From NCBI RefSeq assembly GCF_002786295.1, contig NZ_PGTC01000017.1, positions 124,001 through 188,000 on the forward strand: 64,000 nt of DNA, given 5' to 3'. The notes below the pieces were generated by a model. The model was given only the letters and a program-made list of their open reading frames with translations. It searched no databases and was not told where the DNA came from. Shown piece after piece: positions 1 through 9,730 of the stretch; position 1 is the first letter of the stretch, and every line of letters begins with the position of its first letter. The translations under genes were made by a program, and so were the position numbers. The stretch comes from Pseudooceanicola marinus. Lineage in GTDB: Bacteria; Pseudomonadota; Alphaproteobacteria; Rhodobacterales; Rhodobacteraceae.

Positions 1-821
1 GGCATCCTTTTTTGCAACGCTTCCAAAGACCAAGCGATACGCTCCCATAAGCGTTACCTCTCACCCTTTCAGCGGGGACCGCTGACTATCAACTTTGCAC
101 TGTCCCCCCTCTCGCACCTCTGCAGTTAGCACGGCCCTCTGTCCGTTCGCTCTGCGCGCGCTGCTTGGTGCCACTTAGCGCAGCCCCCCATGATTGGGGG
201 GCGCTGCGCAAGGGGGGTTGACCACTCCCCCCCCAAAGGGGCCTAACCTATGCGCAGCCTCCGGCTGGATCGCCAGCGGCAACGATGCGCAATACAACCC
301 TAGGGTGAGAAAATCCAAAAATTATGCAATTCAATTCGCTTGTCAGCGTTCCTATTTAGTTCACGCTCTATGTAGCCCTCGCCTTTTCCTCCGAAACAAC
401 ATTCGGTGCCGTCTTCAAAATCGGCTAAAAAAGGTCTTGACTACGCAATTTACTGATTATCGCCATTTCTGAGGCGGTGAAACCCGGAGTTCACGAGGCA
501 TGCGCGAGCGATCGTTCAACGTCTCCTCATGCCCCACCAATTGAGCTGAACCTGCCGATCGCTGGATAACGCATCGGGGTATCTTCCAGGATCGTTCGAC
601 GGGCAGCCGAAAACTTACCCCTGTTGCCACCAATGCCGTTCTTACGCATCCATCGGGAAACTGCGTTTGCGTCGGATCTGGTGCTTGCATTCCGTGTCAC
701 CATTCACAGCGCATCTGTTTGACCAGGGGCGCGCTGCGAGACGTTCCATCCGGCCGCCTGTCAAGAGCCGCTGAAGCTGGCGCCGCGCTCCCCGCCCCCG
801 GTGCCAGTCGATCCGAAAGCA
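1..821. other. Region without a recognisable gene
   Basis: No convincing coding sequence is seen on either strand. The open frames are short, have no family resemblance and lack credible ribosome binding sites. Bases about 300-480 are clearly more AT-rich than the rest of the window. The stretch contains a strong G/C hairpin near 178-209. It lies downstream of the phoB terminator and could be an old insertion site or intergenic DNA of a neighbouring locus outside the window. Confidence 0.6.
178..209. repeat. Strong GC-rich hairpin
   Basis: An inverted repeat pairs GCGCAGCCCCCCA with TGGGGGG...CTGCGC around a TGAT loop, with a two-base bulge on the right arm. No T-run follows on either strand, so I do not call it a terminator. 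The function is unknown. Confidence 0.5.
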
Positions 822-852
822 GAACCGCGCCACGGGGCCCGTGACGCGGTTC
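822..852 (-). terminator. Putative rho-independent terminator after phoB
   Basis: Two 14-base arms (822-835 and 839-852) pair with one mismatch around a 3-base loop, and on the minus strand the hairpin is followed by TCTGCTTTC. It lies about 30 bases beyond the phoB stop, at the end of the whole pst-pho gene run, where a terminator is expected. Confidence 0.7.
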
Positions 853-880
853 CGCCGTCCACCAGAGGCCGCAGCTCAGC

Positions 881-1573
881 TTAGCCAAGCGCGTAGCCGG
901 CCCCGCGCACGGTACGCAGCGGGTCGTCACCGCCATGGGCACAGAGCGCCTTGCGCAGCCGGCCGATATGGACGTCGACGGTCCGGGTGTCGACGTAGAT
1001 GTCACGCCCCCAAACCCGATCCAGAAGCTGTTCACGCGACCAGACGCGGCCCGGCTTTTCCATGAAGGTCGAGAGCAGTCGAAACTCTGTCGGCCCCAGC
1101 TTAAGCTCCTTGCCCGTCCGGGTCACCCGATGGGTTTCCGCATCCAGAACGATGTCTTCGTATTCCAGCCGTTCGCCCATCGACGCCGGGCGCGTCCGGC
1201 GCAGTTGTGCACGCACCCGGGCCATCAGCTCGATCACCGAATAGGGTTTCACCACGTAGTCGTCGGCGCCGGTTTCCAGGCCGCGAACACGGTCTACCTC
1301 CTCGGACCGGGCCGAGAGCATGATAATCGGCACGCCTCGCGTCTCGCTACGCATCTTCAGTTGGCGGCACACCTCGATCCCCGACAGGTTCGGCAGCATC
1401 CAGTCCAGCACGATGATGTCCGGCGCCACCTCATCCACCAGGAGGATGGCTTCCTCTCCGTTCTCGGCCCGGCTCACCCGGAAGCCCTCGGCCTCCAGGT
1501 TGTAGGCCAGAACCTCCCGCTGGGCCGGCTCGTCTTCGACAACCAGGACCGTCGGTTGCTGATCTGCGGCCAT
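881..1573 (-). CDS. phoB: Phosphate regulon response regulator PhoB
   Basis: OmpR/PhoB-type response regulator of 230 residues that, when phosphorylated by PhoR, binds Pho boxes and activates phosphate-starvation genes. The receiver domain (about 8-120) has the acidic pair VVEDE and the phosphoacceptor in VLDWMLPN (Asp57). The C-terminal winged helix (about 135-230) ends in VDVHIGRLRKAL and TVRGAGYAL, the classical PhoB DNA-binding signature. An in-frame start 27 bases upstream exists, but the ATG at 1573 lies one base after the phoU stop, giving tight translational coupling. It is the last gene of the pst-phoU-phoB run. Confidence 0.96.
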   Translation of the reverse strand: MAADQQPTVLVVEDEPAQREVLAYNLEAEGFRVSRAENGEEAILLVDEVAPDIIVLDWMLPNLSGIEVCRQLKMRSETRGVPIIMLSARSEEVDRVRGLETGADDYVVKPYSVIELMARVRAQLRRTRPASMGERLEYEDIVLDAETHRVTRTGKELKLGPTEFRLLSTFMEKPGRVWSREQLLDRVWGRDIYVDTRTVDVHIGRLRKALCAHGGDDPLRTVRGAGYALG

Positions 1574-1574
1574 G

Positions 1575-2315
1575 TCACGCATCTCCGCTGCGGGGCACAT
1601 CGGGCGCCACCGAGGGGTCGGTCGAGGTTTTGTCGCCCTTCACCCGCATTTCGTCCGGGGTCTCTCCGGTCACCAGGTAGACCACCTGCTCGGCAATCGA
1701 GGTCACGTGATCGCCCATCCGCTCGGTGTTCTTGGCGATGAAATGCAGGTGCATGCAGGCGGTGATGTTGCGCGGGTCTTCCATCATGAAGGTCAGGAAT
1801 TCGCGGAACAGCGCGTTGTACATCTGGTCGACATCGCGGTCGCGGGCGATGACATCCTTGGCCAGGGTCGCATCGCGCTGGATGTAGGCGTCCAGCGAGT
1901 CGCGCAGCATGCCCTCCACCTCGCGCGCCATGCGGCGCAGCGCGGTGTGGGCGCCGGAAATTGGCTGCATCTGAACCAGGACCGAGGTTCGCTTGGCCAT
2001 GTTCTTGGCGTAGTCGCCGATGCGTTCCAGGTTGCCGGCGATCTTCATGATCGACAGGACGATCCGCAAATCGCCCGCCGTCGGCGCCCGCAGCGCGATG
2101 ATCCGCGCGCATTCTTCTTGGATCAGCGCCTCCAGGTCATCGATGGCCAGGTCATCGCGGCGCACCTTCTCGGCCAGTTCCTCGTCGCGCGCCTCCAGCG
2201 CCTCCGAGGCCTCCAGGATCGCCTGTTCGACCAGGCCACCCATTTTCATGATCCGCGCCTGCACCGCTTCGAGATCGCGGTCGAATACGCTGGCAATATG
2301 CTGTTCTTCCATCAT
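1575..2315 (-). CDS. phoU: Phosphate signalling complex protein PhoU
   Basis: 246-residue all-helical protein with the two repeated PhoU domains (about 20-105 and 125-210), including GNLERIGDYAKNMAKR and KNTERMGDHVTSIAEQ, the two metal-binding E/D signature repeats of the family. PhoU links the PstSCAB transporter to PhoR and keeps the regulon off when phosphate is sufficient. It lies between pstB and phoB. Two adjacent ATG codons occur at the start, so the first residue could be one later. Confidence 0.96.
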   Translation of the reverse strand: MMEEQHIASVFDRDLEAVQARIMKMGGLVEQAILEASEALEARDEELAEKVRRDDLAIDDLEALIQEECARIIALRAPTAGDLRIVLSIMKIAGNLERIGDYAKNMAKRTSVLVQMQPISGAHTALRRMAREVEGMLRDSLDAYIQRDATLAKDVIARDRDVDQMYNALFREFLTFMMEDPRNITACMHLHFIAKNTERMGDHVTSIAEQVVYLVTGETPDEMRVKGDKTSTDPSVAPDVPRSGDA

Positions 2316-2343
2316 TTTCTGGGCTCCTCACCCTTACTCCGGA

Positions 2344-3141
2344 TCAACCGATCCGGCCCGTGATGTAGCTTTCGGTGCGGCTGTCGACCGGGTTCGTGAA
2401 GATCTGGCTGGTTTCGCCATATTCCACCAGGTTGCCCAGGTGGAAGAACGCCGTCTTCTGGCTGACGCGGGCGGCCTGCTGCATCGAGTGTGTCACGATG
2501 ACGACACTGTAGCTGTCGCGCAACTCGTCGATCAGCTCCTCGACCTGGCCGGTGGCGATCGGGTCGAGCGCCGAGCAGGGTTCGTCCATCAGCAGGACCT
2601 CGGGTTCGGTGGCCACGGCGCGGGCGATGCACAGACGCTGCTGCTGGCCGCCAGACAGGCCAGTGCCGGGCGCGTGCAGGCGGTCCTTGACCTCATCCCA
2701 GATGGCGCCGCGGCGCAGGGACTTCTCGACGATCTCGTCCAGGTCAGACTTGTTCTTGGCCAGGCCGTGGATGCGCGGCCCGTAGGCCACGTTGTCGTAG
2801 ATCGACTTCGGAAAGGGGTTCGGTTTCTGGAAGACCATACCGACCTTGGCGCGCAGCTGCACCGGATCCACGCGCTTGTCGTAGATGTCTTCGCTGTCCA
2901 GCAGGATGTCCCCCTCGACGCGGCAGATGTCGATGGTGTCGTTCATCCGGTTCAGGCAGCGCAGGAAGGTGGATTTGCCACAGCCCGAGGGGCCGATGAA
3001 GGCGGTCACGGTCTTGTCCTGGATCTCGACGTTCACGTCCTTGATGGCGTGGGTGTCGCCGTAGAAGACCTGGACGTTCCGGGCCGCGATCTTGATGTCT
3101 TTGTTGGTCACTTTGCTCTCCAGGGCGGGCTCGTCGTACAT
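2344..3141 (-). CDS. pstB: Phosphate ABC transporter ATPase PstB
   Basis: 265 residues, the normal length for PstB. It shows Walker [10 protein letters not shown] (about 52-60), the Q-loop [16 protein letters not shown] typical of PstB, the ABC signature [14 protein letters not shown], Walker [13 protein letters not shown] and the switch His in [12 protein letters not shown]. It powers high-affinity phosphate import with PstC and PstA and is needed for phosphate sensing. It follows pstA by 23 bases and precedes phoU. Confidence 0.97.
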   Translation of the reverse strand: MYDEPALESKVTNKDIKIAARNVQVFYGDTHAIKDVNVEIQDKTVTAFIGPSGCGKSTFLRCLNRMNDTIDICRVEGDILLDSEDIYDKRVDPVQLRAKVGMVFQKPNPFPKSIYDNVAYGPRIHGLAKNKSDLDEIVEKSLRRGAIWDEVKDRLHAPGTGLSGGQQQRLCIARAVATEPEVLLMDEPCSALDPIATGQVEELIDELRDSYSVVIVTHSMQQAARVSQKTAFFHLGNLVEYGETSQIFTNPVDSRTESYITGRIG

Positions 3142-3164
3142 GGATCTGTCCCCTATCCTATCTC

Positions 3165-4493
3165 TTACCAGCGGCGCTCGAAACGGCGGCGCAGAATGAC
3201 GGCGATGATGTTCATGGTCAGAAGGAAGACCAGCAGCACGATGATGCCCCCCCAGGCCTTTTCGTAGAAGATCTGGTCGGCGCGGGCGGCCCAGGTGTAG
3301 ATCTGCGCCGGCATGGCCGAGTTGCTGTCGAGGAAGCCGCTGGCGATCGTGTCCGGGTAGCGCAGGGCGACGAAGCCGACCATGCCGATCAGCAGCAGCG
3401 GCGCGGTTTCACCCAGGGCCTGCGCCAGGCCGATGATCGTGCCGGTCAGGATGCCCGGCAGGGCAAGCGGCAGCACGTGGTGGAAGACCGACTGCATCTT
3501 CGAGGCCCCTACCCCGAGCGCCGCATCGCGGATCGACGGCGGCACAGCGCGCAGCGAGGCGCGGGTCGAGATGATGATCGTCGGCAGGGTCATCAGCGTC
3601 AGCACCAGGCCACCGACCAGCGGCGCGGAGCGCGGCAGGCCGGCGAACTGGATGAAGAACGCGAGGCCCAGGATACCGAAGACGATCGAGGGCACCGCCG
3701 CCAGGTTCGAGATGTTCACCTCGATCAGGTCGGTGAAACGGTTCTTCGGCGCGAACTCCTCCAGGTAGATCGAGGCGGCGACACCGATGGGCAGCGACAG
3801 CGCCAGGACCACGAACATCATGTAGAGCGAGCCGACCACCGACACGCCGATCCCGGCCGCCACGGGGTTGTCGTCCGAGGCTTCGGCGCCGGTCAGGAAC
3901 TGCCAGTTGAACTCGCGCTTGATGATGCCTTCTTCCTGCATCCGGTCGGCCAGATCCAGGTCAGCCGGTGTCAGGAAGGTCGAATTGGCCTGACCTTCAC
4001 GGGTGATACGCCCCTTGAAGTAGCCGTCGACGCGGCTGGCGGTCGGCAGCTCGAACGCCACGGTGTCGCCGATGGCGTCGGGGTTGGCGGTGTAGAAGTT
4101 GCGCAGCATCGCGCCCGGGTTGCCGACGATCCGCTGGATGGCGTCGGGTTCCACGTCGCCCAGGACTTTGCCCAGTTCCGCGATCATCAGGTCGCGGTAG
4201 GCGCCGGTCTTCAGCAGGGTGCTTTCAGCCTCGTCGATCTGCGCTTGGGTCAGCGTCAGCTCGACCTCGGCCACCGTGCGGGTGAAGGCCGGCAGGCCCT
4301 TCGACAGGATCGAATAGACCAGGAAGCACAGGAACAGCAGACCCAGCAGGATCGCGGTGACGCCATAGGCCTTGAACCGGCGTTCGGAGGCATTGCGGCG
4401 ACGGGTGCGCGGGCTGACGGTAAAGAGCGAGGATTTCGCCGTCTCGCCGCCCTGCCCCGGCTGCGGCGTATGGGATGCGGTTGCGTCGGTCAT
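3165..4493 (-). CDS. pstA: Phosphate ABC transporter permease PstA
   Basis: 442-residue inner-membrane permease. A hydrophilic N-terminus (1-45) and one membrane segment (about 46-68) are followed by an extra-membrane insert of roughly 140 residues, then the five-helix MetI-like core with the EAA loop ([24 protein letters not shown]). The N-terminal extension makes it longer than the enterobacterial protein and is a feature of alphaproteobacterial PstA. The start overlaps the pstC stop by one base (TAATG), so the two permeases are probably made in equal amounts. Confidence 0.95.
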   Translation of the reverse strand: MTDATASHTPQPGQGGETAKSSLFTVSPRTRRRNASERRFKAYGVTAILLGLLFLCFLVYSILSKGLPAFTRTVAEVELTLTQAQIDEAESTLLKTGAYRDLMIAELGKVLGDVEPDAIQRIVGNPGAMLRNFYTANPDAIGDTVAFELPTASRVDGYFKGRITREGQANSTFLTPADLDLADRMQEEGIIKREFNWQFLTGAEASDDNPVAAGIGVSVVGSLYMMFVVLALSLPIGVAASIYLEEFAPKNRFTDLIEVNISNLAAVPSIVFGILGLAFFIQFAGLPRSAPLVGGLVLTLMTLPTIIISTRASLRAVPPSIRDAALGVGASKMQSVFHHVLPLALPGILTGTIIGLAQALGETAPLLLIGMVGFVALRYPDTIASGFLDSNSAMPAQIYTWAARADQIFYEKAWGGIIVLLVFLLTMNIIAVILRRRFERRW

Positions 4494-5953
4494 TAGTCGT
4501 ACTGCTCCCGGTATTTGCGCACGATGTAGAGCGCGAAGACGTTAAGCGCGAGGGTGATGACGAAGAGCGTCATGCCGAGCGCGAAGGCGACCAGCGCCTG
4601 GGCCGAGGTGAAATCCGCGTCGCCGGTCAGCTGGCTGACGATGCGGGTGGTGACGGTGGTCATCGCCTCGAAGGGGTTCATCGACAGCCGGGCCGCGGCC
4701 CCTGCCCCCAGCACAACGATCATCGTCTCGCCGATGGCCCGCGAGGCCGCCAGGAGTATGGCCCCGACGATGCCGGGCAGCGCGGCGGGCATGACCACCT
4801 GCTTGATGGTTTCCGACGGCGTGGCGCCCAGGCCGAGGGAGCCGTCGCGCATCGCCTGCGGCACCGCGTTGATGATGTCGTCCGACAGCGAGCTGACGAA
4901 GGGGATCAGCATGATGCCCATGACGACGCCCGCGGTTATGACGGCGGTGGCGCCCGACATCCAGTCGACCCCGAAGGTCCCGCCCGAGCCGAAGACCCGC
5001 AGCAGGAATGGCCCCACGGTCAGCAGGGCGAAGAGGCCGTAGACGATGGTCGGGATGCCGGCCAGGACCTCCAGCGCAGGTTTGGCAAAGCTGCGCACGG
5101 CCGGGCTGGCGTATTCGCTGAGGTAGATGGCCGCGAAGAGGCCGATCGGCACCGCGACGATCAGCGCGATCACCGAGATGTAGAGCGTGCCCCAGAGCAG
5201 CGGCAGCACGCCGAGCTGGCTGGTGCCGTTCCAGCGGGTGCCGAAGAAGAAGTCGGTCGCCGGATAGAGACGGAAGAATTCAACCGTGTTGACGATCATC
5301 GACAGGACGATGCCTACGGTGGTCAGGATGGCGATCGAGGCCGCCGCGATCAGCAGCGCCATCGTGACCCGCTCGACGGCGTTACGTGCCCGGAAGACGG
5401 CGGAGGTGCGCACGAAGGCAAAGGCCGTGCCCAGGACCGACAGCGCGATGACCAGCACCGTCTTCAACAGGTTGCCCGTCTGCGCCATGGCGACGAAACG
5501 CTGCGCCGCATCCAGGTCGCGTGGCGTCACGTCCGAGCCCACGGCGACGCCCATCTCCCCCAGAAGCGGGCGCACGTCGGTGACGTCGGCGCGCATGTCC
5601 ATCACCTGGTTCAGGTCCAACCGGCCGGTTTCGATGGCCAGTTCCAGACCCGTGGCGATCCGGCGCACATCGGTCATGGCCAGGCTCAACTGGCCGTCGC
5701 TCAACTCCTGGTCGGCCTCGATGATATGGGTGACCGAGGACTGGATCACCAGCGGCTGGAACGCGGTCCACAGGGCCAGGACCACCAGCGACGGGATCAG
5801 ACCGGCCAGCATCGCGTTCGTGCCGTAGAAACTGGGCAGGGAATGAAGGTTTCGGATGTCGCCCTGTCCGGACGAGAGCGCACGCTGGCGAGCTCCGACG
5901 AAGCCCATGACGGCGACGACGCCGATAATGATGAGGATCCAGAGATTTGGCAT
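4493..5953 (-). CDS. pstC: Phosphate ABC transporter permease PstC
   Basis: 486-residue inner-membrane permease, with an N-terminal membrane anchor (about 4-22), a second segment near 47-67, a periplasmic or cytosolic insert, and the permease core beginning near residue 245. The EAA-like loop reads SLGLGATPSETIKQVVMPAALPGI. It forms the membrane channel with PstA. Like PstA it carries an N-terminal extension relative to the enterobacterial protein. It is separated from pstS by a strong hairpin. Confidence 0.95.
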   Translation of the reverse strand: MPNLWILIIIGVVAVMGFVGARQRALSSGQGDIRNLHSLPSFYGTNAMLAGLIPSLVVLALWTAFQPLVIQSSVTHIIEADQELSDGQLSLAMTDVRRIATGLELAIETGRLDLNQVMDMRADVTDVRPLLGEMGVAVGSDVTPRDLDAAQRFVAMAQTGNLLKTVLVIALSVLGTAFAFVRTSAVFRARNAVERVTMALLIAAASIAILTTVGIVLSMIVNTVEFFRLYPATDFFFGTRWNGTSQLGVLPLLWGTLYISVIALIVAVPIGLFAAIYLSEYASPAVRSFAKPALEVLAGIPTIVYGLFALLTVGPFLLRVFGSGGTFGVDWMSGATAVITAGVVMGIMLIPFVSSLSDDIINAVPQAMRDGSLGLGATPSETIKQVVMPAALPGIVGAILLAASRAIGETMIVVLGAGAAARLSMNPFEAMTTVTTRIVSQLTGDADFTSAQALVAFALGMTLFVITLALNVFALYIVRKYREQYD

Positions 5954-6003
5954 GGAAGCTTTCGCGACTGTAGGGCGGAAAAGAAACGTCTCGGGAAGGA
6001 AAA

Positions 6004-6027
6004 CGGGTGGCGCCGTGGCGCCACCCG
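6004..6027 (-). terminator. Intercistronic hairpin between pstS and pstC
   Basis: A perfect 11-base stem (CGGGTGGCGCC / GGCGCCACCCG) with a 2-base loop is followed on the minus strand by TTTTCC. It lies 23 bases after the pstS stop. Such a partial terminator or RNA-stabilising hairpin would leave the pstS message in excess over pstCAB, as expected for a periplasmic binding protein. Confidence 0.75.
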
Positions 6028-6049
6028 CGCAGTCATGAAACCCTGGGGT

Positions 6050-7084
6050 TTACATGGTTTCTTCGTTCTCGATCATCGACTGGGTGGCGGCCAGCTCGGG
6101 GTCGGGCACCAGGCCGTAGTTGGCCAGCGGGCCGCCGGGGCCGGCGATCTCGTCAGCCATGAAGAACTGGGCGTATTCCTTGACGCCGGGGATCACGCCG
6201 ATGTGGGCCTTCTTGACGTAGAAGTACAGCGGACGCGACACCGGGTATTCGCCCGATGCGATGGTCTCGGTCGAGGGGGCAACGCCGCCCATGGTCGCGA
6301 CCTTCAGGGTGTCGGTGTTGTTCTCGTAGAAGGCCAGGCCGAAGACGCCGACACCGTTCGGGTTGGAGCTGATGCGCGCCAGGGTCTCGGTGTAGTCGCC
6401 GTCGATGTCGACGGAGACGCCATCGGTGCGGACGGCCATGCAGGCGTCTTCCGCGTCATCTTCGGACATGCCGTGCTCGACGAAGGCTTCCATCGCGCCG
6501 GTGGCTTCGCAGCCGGCGGCCAGGACGTTCTCTTCGAAGACTTCACGGGTGCCGTGACGGGTGCCCGGGATGAAGGTCAGGATCTCTGCTTCGGGCAGGT
6601 CCGGGTTCACTTCGTTCCAGGTGGTGTAGGGGTTGTCGACCACTTCGCCGTCGACGACGACCTGGGCGGCAATGGCCTTGAACCAGTCGGCCGGCTCGAA
6701 GGCGGTGAACTCGGGGCCGTCGATCTGGCTGGCGAAGACGATACCGTCATAGCCGATGCGGACCTGCATGATCTCGTCCACGCCGTTGGCGGCGCAGGTT
6801 TCGATCTCGCTGTCGCGGATGGCGCGCGAGGCGTTGGCGACGTCGATGGTGCCTTCGCCGACGCCTTCGCAGAAGCGGGCCAGGCCGGTCGAGGAGCCGC
6901 CGGATTCGACGACGGGGGTCGGGAAGTCGGTGTTCTCGCCGAACAGCTCGGCAACGATCGACGCGTAGGGCAGGACGGTCGAGGAACCGGCCACCTGCAC
7001 GGTGTCACGCGACTGGGCGGCGGCGCCGGTGGCGGAAACGGCTGCGACGGCCAGGGCCGAAGCGGTCAGTTTCATGAAGGACAT
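6050..7084 (-). CDS. pstS: Phosphate-binding periplasmic protein PstS
   Basis: 344 residues with a Sec signal peptide (about 1-23, ending AAAQS). The PBP-like phosphate binding fold shows VAGSSTVLPYASIVAE near the N-terminus, SGGSSTGLARFCEG (phosphate-contacting Ser/Thr/Arg loop) and GTRHGTREVFEENV. It captures inorganic phosphate and delivers it to PstCAB. It is the first gene downstream of the Pho box, so its transcription should rise on phosphate limitation. Confidence 0.96.
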   Translation of the reverse strand: MSFMKLTASALAVAAVSATGAAAQSRDTVQVAGSSTVLPYASIVAELFGENTDFPTPVVESGGSSTGLARFCEGVGEGTIDVANASRAIRDSEIETCAANGVDEIMQVRIGYDGIVFASQIDGPEFTAFEPADWFKAIAAQVVVDGEVVDNPYTTWNEVNPDLPEAEILTFIPGTRHGTREVFEENVLAAGCEATGAMEAFVEHGMSEDDAEDACMAVRTDGVSVDIDGDYTETLARISSNPNGVGVFGLAFYENNTDTLKVATMGGVAPSTETIASGEYPVSRPLYFYVKKAHIGVIPGVKEYAQFFMADEIAGPGGPLANYGLVPDPELAATQSMIENEETM

Positions 7085-7163
7085 GGAATGCTCCTGTTAT
7101 CTGAGAGACCGCCATCCCCCGGCGGCCTTGGCCCCCCTGCTAGAGACCGGGCACGATGCTTTT

Positions 7164-7192
7164 GCGACAATCTCGTAACAGTTTAATGACAG
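7164..7192 (-). promoter_or_regulatory. Pho box upstream of pstS
   Basis: On the minus strand the sequence reads CTGTCAT-TAAA-CTGTTAC (7192-7175), two 7-base half-sites separated by a 4-base AT-rich spacer, followed at the same spacing by a third half-site TTGTCGC (7170-7164). This matches the established PhoB-binding consensus of tandem CTGTCAT repeats on 11-base spacing. It is about 80-110 bases upstream of the pstS start. A further half-site-like CTGTTAC lies at 7298-7292. Confidence 0.88.
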
Positions 7193-7305
7193 TCATTGTC
7201 CTTGTGCGCAGGGACCTTAGCGCGACGGCGCCCGGCGATACCCACGAAAAGTAGACAACTCCCTGCGGTTGTTGGGAAATCGTTAGGAAAACGTAACAGC
7301 AAGGG

Positions 7306-8346
7306 TCAGTCGACCGGCAGCAGGATGCGGATCGAGGTCCCCTCGCCAAGGGTCGAGGAAATCCGCATGCGGCCCCGGTGCCGTGTCACAATGTGCTTCA
7401 CGATGGCCAGGCCCAGACCGGTGCCGCCCATTTCGCGCGATCGGTGACTGTCCACACGGTAGAATCGCTCGGTGAGTCGCGGGATGTGGATCTCATCGAT
7501 GCCGGGGCCGTAGTCGCGCACGACCAGCGCCACGCCCTGCCCCTGCAGTTCCGGCATCTCCTCCGGGGCGCTCAGCCCCAGGCTGACCCGTTTGCCGGAC
7601 CGGCCGTACTTGATGGCGTTCTCGACCAGGTTGGTCAACACTTGGCGCAGCTGGTCCGGGTCCCCCTGCACATGGATCTCCGGCACGGCGGTCTCGATCT
7701 CTATCTCGACCTCCGCATCCCGCGCCAGTGGGGCCAGGGCGCCCGCGACGGACCGCATCAGCCCGGCCAGTTCGACCCGTTCCGTGGGCCGCATCCGGGC
7801 CTCGCCCTCGACCTGGCTCAACGACAGCAGGTCCTTCACCAGCCGTTCCATCCGGCCCGCCTCGCGCGCCATGATCTCCAGGAACCGTTCCCGGGCATTG
7901 GCGTCGTCCTTGGCCGGGCCGCGCAGCGTCTCGATGAAGCCGATCAGCGCGGTCAGCGGCGTGCGCAATTCATGGCTGACATTGGCGACGAAATCGCGCC
8001 GCATCTGTTCGGCCTGGGTCAGCATGGTGACATCCTGGAACACCACCACCGCGCCCTGGCCAAGGGGGGTGTCGACATAGGAACAGGTCACCTCGAAGGT
8101 GCTGTCCTGTCCACGACGGGTCGACAGGTATTGCGTCTTGTGGACCTGCCGGTCGCCCAGGCAATGTTCCACCGCGTCCAGTACGTTGGGCTGGCGGATG
8201 ACGGTGATGAAATGCCGCCCCGTGACCGCAGGCCCGAACAGCGCGGTGGTCATCGGGTTGGCAGCGATGATGCGCTCACCCCGCCCCACCAGAAGGGCCG
8301 GCAGGGGAATGGCGCTCAGCAGCGCGGTGATCGAATGTTCGGTCAT
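7306..8346 (-). CDS. phoR: Phosphate regulon sensor histidine kinase PhoR
   Basis: 346-residue histidine kinase that phosphorylates PhoB under phosphate limitation. A PAS domain (about 5-110) leads straight into HisKA with VSHELRTPL (His125) and a HATPase_c domain with NLVENAIKYG, DYGPGI and GTGLGLAIVKHIV. No transmembrane segment is seen, unlike enterobacterial PhoR, so it is probably cytosolic or held by PstSCAB/PhoU. The ATG at 8346 was chosen because the PAS homology begins there; an upstream open extension of 60 codons is low complexity and Arg/Pro-rich. It lies upstream of the pstS promoter, so it can be transcribed separately from pst. Confidence 0.93.
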   Translation of the reverse strand: MTEHSITALLSAIPLPALLVGRGERIIAANPMTTALFGPAVTGRHFITVIRQPNVLDAVEHCLGDRQVHKTQYLSTRRGQDSTFEVTCSYVDTPLGQGAVVVFQDVTMLTQAEQMRRDFVANVSHELRTPLTALIGFIETLRGPAKDDANARERFLEIMAREAGRMERLVKDLLSLSQVEGEARMRPTERVELAGLMRSVAGALAPLARDAEVEIEIETAVPEIHVQGDPDQLRQVLTNLVENAIKYGRSGKRVSLGLSAPEEMPELQGQGVALVVRDYGPGIDEIHIPRLTERFYRVDSHRSREMGGTGLGLAIVKHIVTRHRGRMRISSTLGEGTSIRILLPVD

Positions 8347-8458
8347 GGGGGTGTCCGTGTCCCGTTCGGGCCCACGGTCTCTGGCTGGGACAGGAAACGC
8401 GTCCGCGACGGTCCGCGGGCGCGCGGTTCTCCGGGCCGCCCCGCAGGCGGCCGACAGG

Positions 8459-8980
8459 TTACAGGGCGCGCAGCCCGTCGCGGTAGCGCCGCGCGTTTTC
8501 CTGGTAGTGCAGGGCCGAGGCCGCAAGGCGCTGTTCCCACTCCGGGCCCAGTTCCTTCACCACCTTGCCGGGCGCGCCCAGCACCATGGAGTTGTCGGGG
8601 ATCTCCTTGCCTTCGGTCACCAGGGCCCCTGCCCCGATAAGGCAGTTCTTGCCGATCTTGGCGCCATTGAGCACCGTGGCGCCCATGCCGATCAGGCTGT
8701 TCTCACCAATGGTGCAGCCGTGCAGCATCGCCTTGTGGCCCACTGTCACATTGGCGCCGATCACCAGCGGGAACCCCATATCGGTGTGGCAGACCACGTT
8801 TTCCTGCACGTTGGCCCCTTCGCAGACGCGAATTTCCTCGTTGTCACCGCGCAGGGTGACGCCGAACCAGACGGAGCTGTCGACCTCCAGCACGCATTTT
8901 CCGATGACATTGGCGTCCGGCGCCACCCAGGCGCTTTCGGCGATCAGCGGCGCAACGCCATCCAGGGAATAAATCGTCAT
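8459..8980 (-). CDS. Gamma-type carbonic anhydrase family protein
   Basis: 173-residue left-handed beta-helix protein with hexapeptide repeats (for example [34 protein letters not shown]). It contains the metal-binding pattern of gamma carbonic anhydrases: a His near 65 (CHTD) and GHKAMLHGC (His82, His87). It may hydrate CO2 or act as a PaaY/YrdA-like thioesterase; the sequence alone does not decide. Its ATG overlaps the gmk stop (ATGA), so the two are coupled. Confidence 0.9.
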   Translation of the reverse strand: MTIYSLDGVAPLIAESAWVAPDANVIGKCVLEVDSSVWFGVTLRGDNEEIRVCEGANVQENVVCHTDMGFPLVIGANVTVGHKAMLHGCTIGENSLIGMGATVLNGAKIGKNCLIGAGALVTEGKEIPDNSMVLGAPGKVVKELGPEWEQRLAASALHYQENARRYRDGLRAL

Positions 8981-9624
8981 GTCTTGCCCTCCTCCTCGTA
9001 TTCCGCGTTCAGCCGGCGCACCACCTCGACGACGCCGGGCTGCTGGCTCAGCCGCAGCCGTTCGGCGCTGATGATCGTGCGCAGCCGGTCTTCGGTCTCG
9101 TCCAGGTTGTCGTTGACCAGGACGTAGTCGTATTCGGGCCAGTGGCTGATCTCGTCCCGGCTCTGCGCCATGCGCTTCGCGATCACATCGGGGGCGTCCT
9201 GGGCGCGGCTGACCAGGCGCCGTTCCAGTTCCTTCATCGAGGGCGGCAGGATGAAGATCGACAGCACGTGCTTGCCAAGGGCGGAGGCGCGGATCTGCTG
9301 GCCGCCCTGCCAGTCGATGTCGAACAGCAGGTCGCGCCCGGCATTGATCGCCTCTTCCACCGGGCCGCGGGGGCTGCCGTAGCTGTTGCCGAAGACAGTG
9401 GCATGTTCCAGCATCTGCCCCTCGTCCACCAGCCGCTGGAAATCCTCGTGGCTGTGGAAGAAGTAATGCAGCCCGTGTTCCTCGCCGGGACGCGGCGCGC
9501 GCGTGGTGGCGGAGACGGAGAAGCGGATGTTGCCGTCCCAGTCCAGCAGGCGCCGCGACAGGGTCGATTTGCCGGCCCCCGAGGGCGAGGAGATGATGAT
9601 CAGAAGGCCACGCCGCTGTGTCAT
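8977..9624 (-). CDS. gmk: Guanylate kinase
   Basis: 215 residues, normal length. The P-loop [10 protein letters not shown] (about 12-21) is followed by [16 protein letters not shown] (GMP-binding region), YYF-type Tyr residues and the lid. It converts GMP and ATP to GDP and ADP, an essential step in guanine nucleotide synthesis. It is preceded by yicC, an arrangement common across proteobacteria, and overlaps the carbonic-anhydrase-like gene by four bases. Confidence 0.97.
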   Translation of the reverse strand: MTQRRGLLIIISSPSGAGKSTLSRRLLDWDGNIRFSVSATTRAPRPGEEHGLHYFFHSHEDFQRLVDEGQMLEHATVFGNSYGSPRGPVEEAINAGRDLLFDIDWQGGQQIRASALGKHVLSIFILPPSMKELERRLVSRAQDAPDVIAKRMAQSRDEISHWPEYDYVLVNDNLDETEDRLRTIISAERLRLSQQPGVVEVVRRLNAEYEEEGKT

Positions 9625-9730
9625 GTCGGGATCTTTCCAGGTCGCAGGTCGGGTCGTTCAAGCGTTAAGCAGGTTTCGCCGCGCCGGGCAACCCGCGCGG
9701 CCCCGTCAAGGGCGGCCAGCCCCCTGCCCT

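Noticed and set aside
194-472. 92-codon open frame at the left end
   Set aside because: It starts inside a hairpin, has no Shine-Dalgarno sequence, and its composition does not resemble protein-coding DNA.
4475-7186. Very long open frame on the plus strand opposite pstC and pstS
   Set aside because: It is the GC-rich mirror of well-supported minus-strand genes, is full of Arg, Gly, His and Asp with no domain, and has no ribosome binding site. Similar mirrors opposite aroG, the TRAP permease, the BCCT gene and livM were rejected for the same reason.
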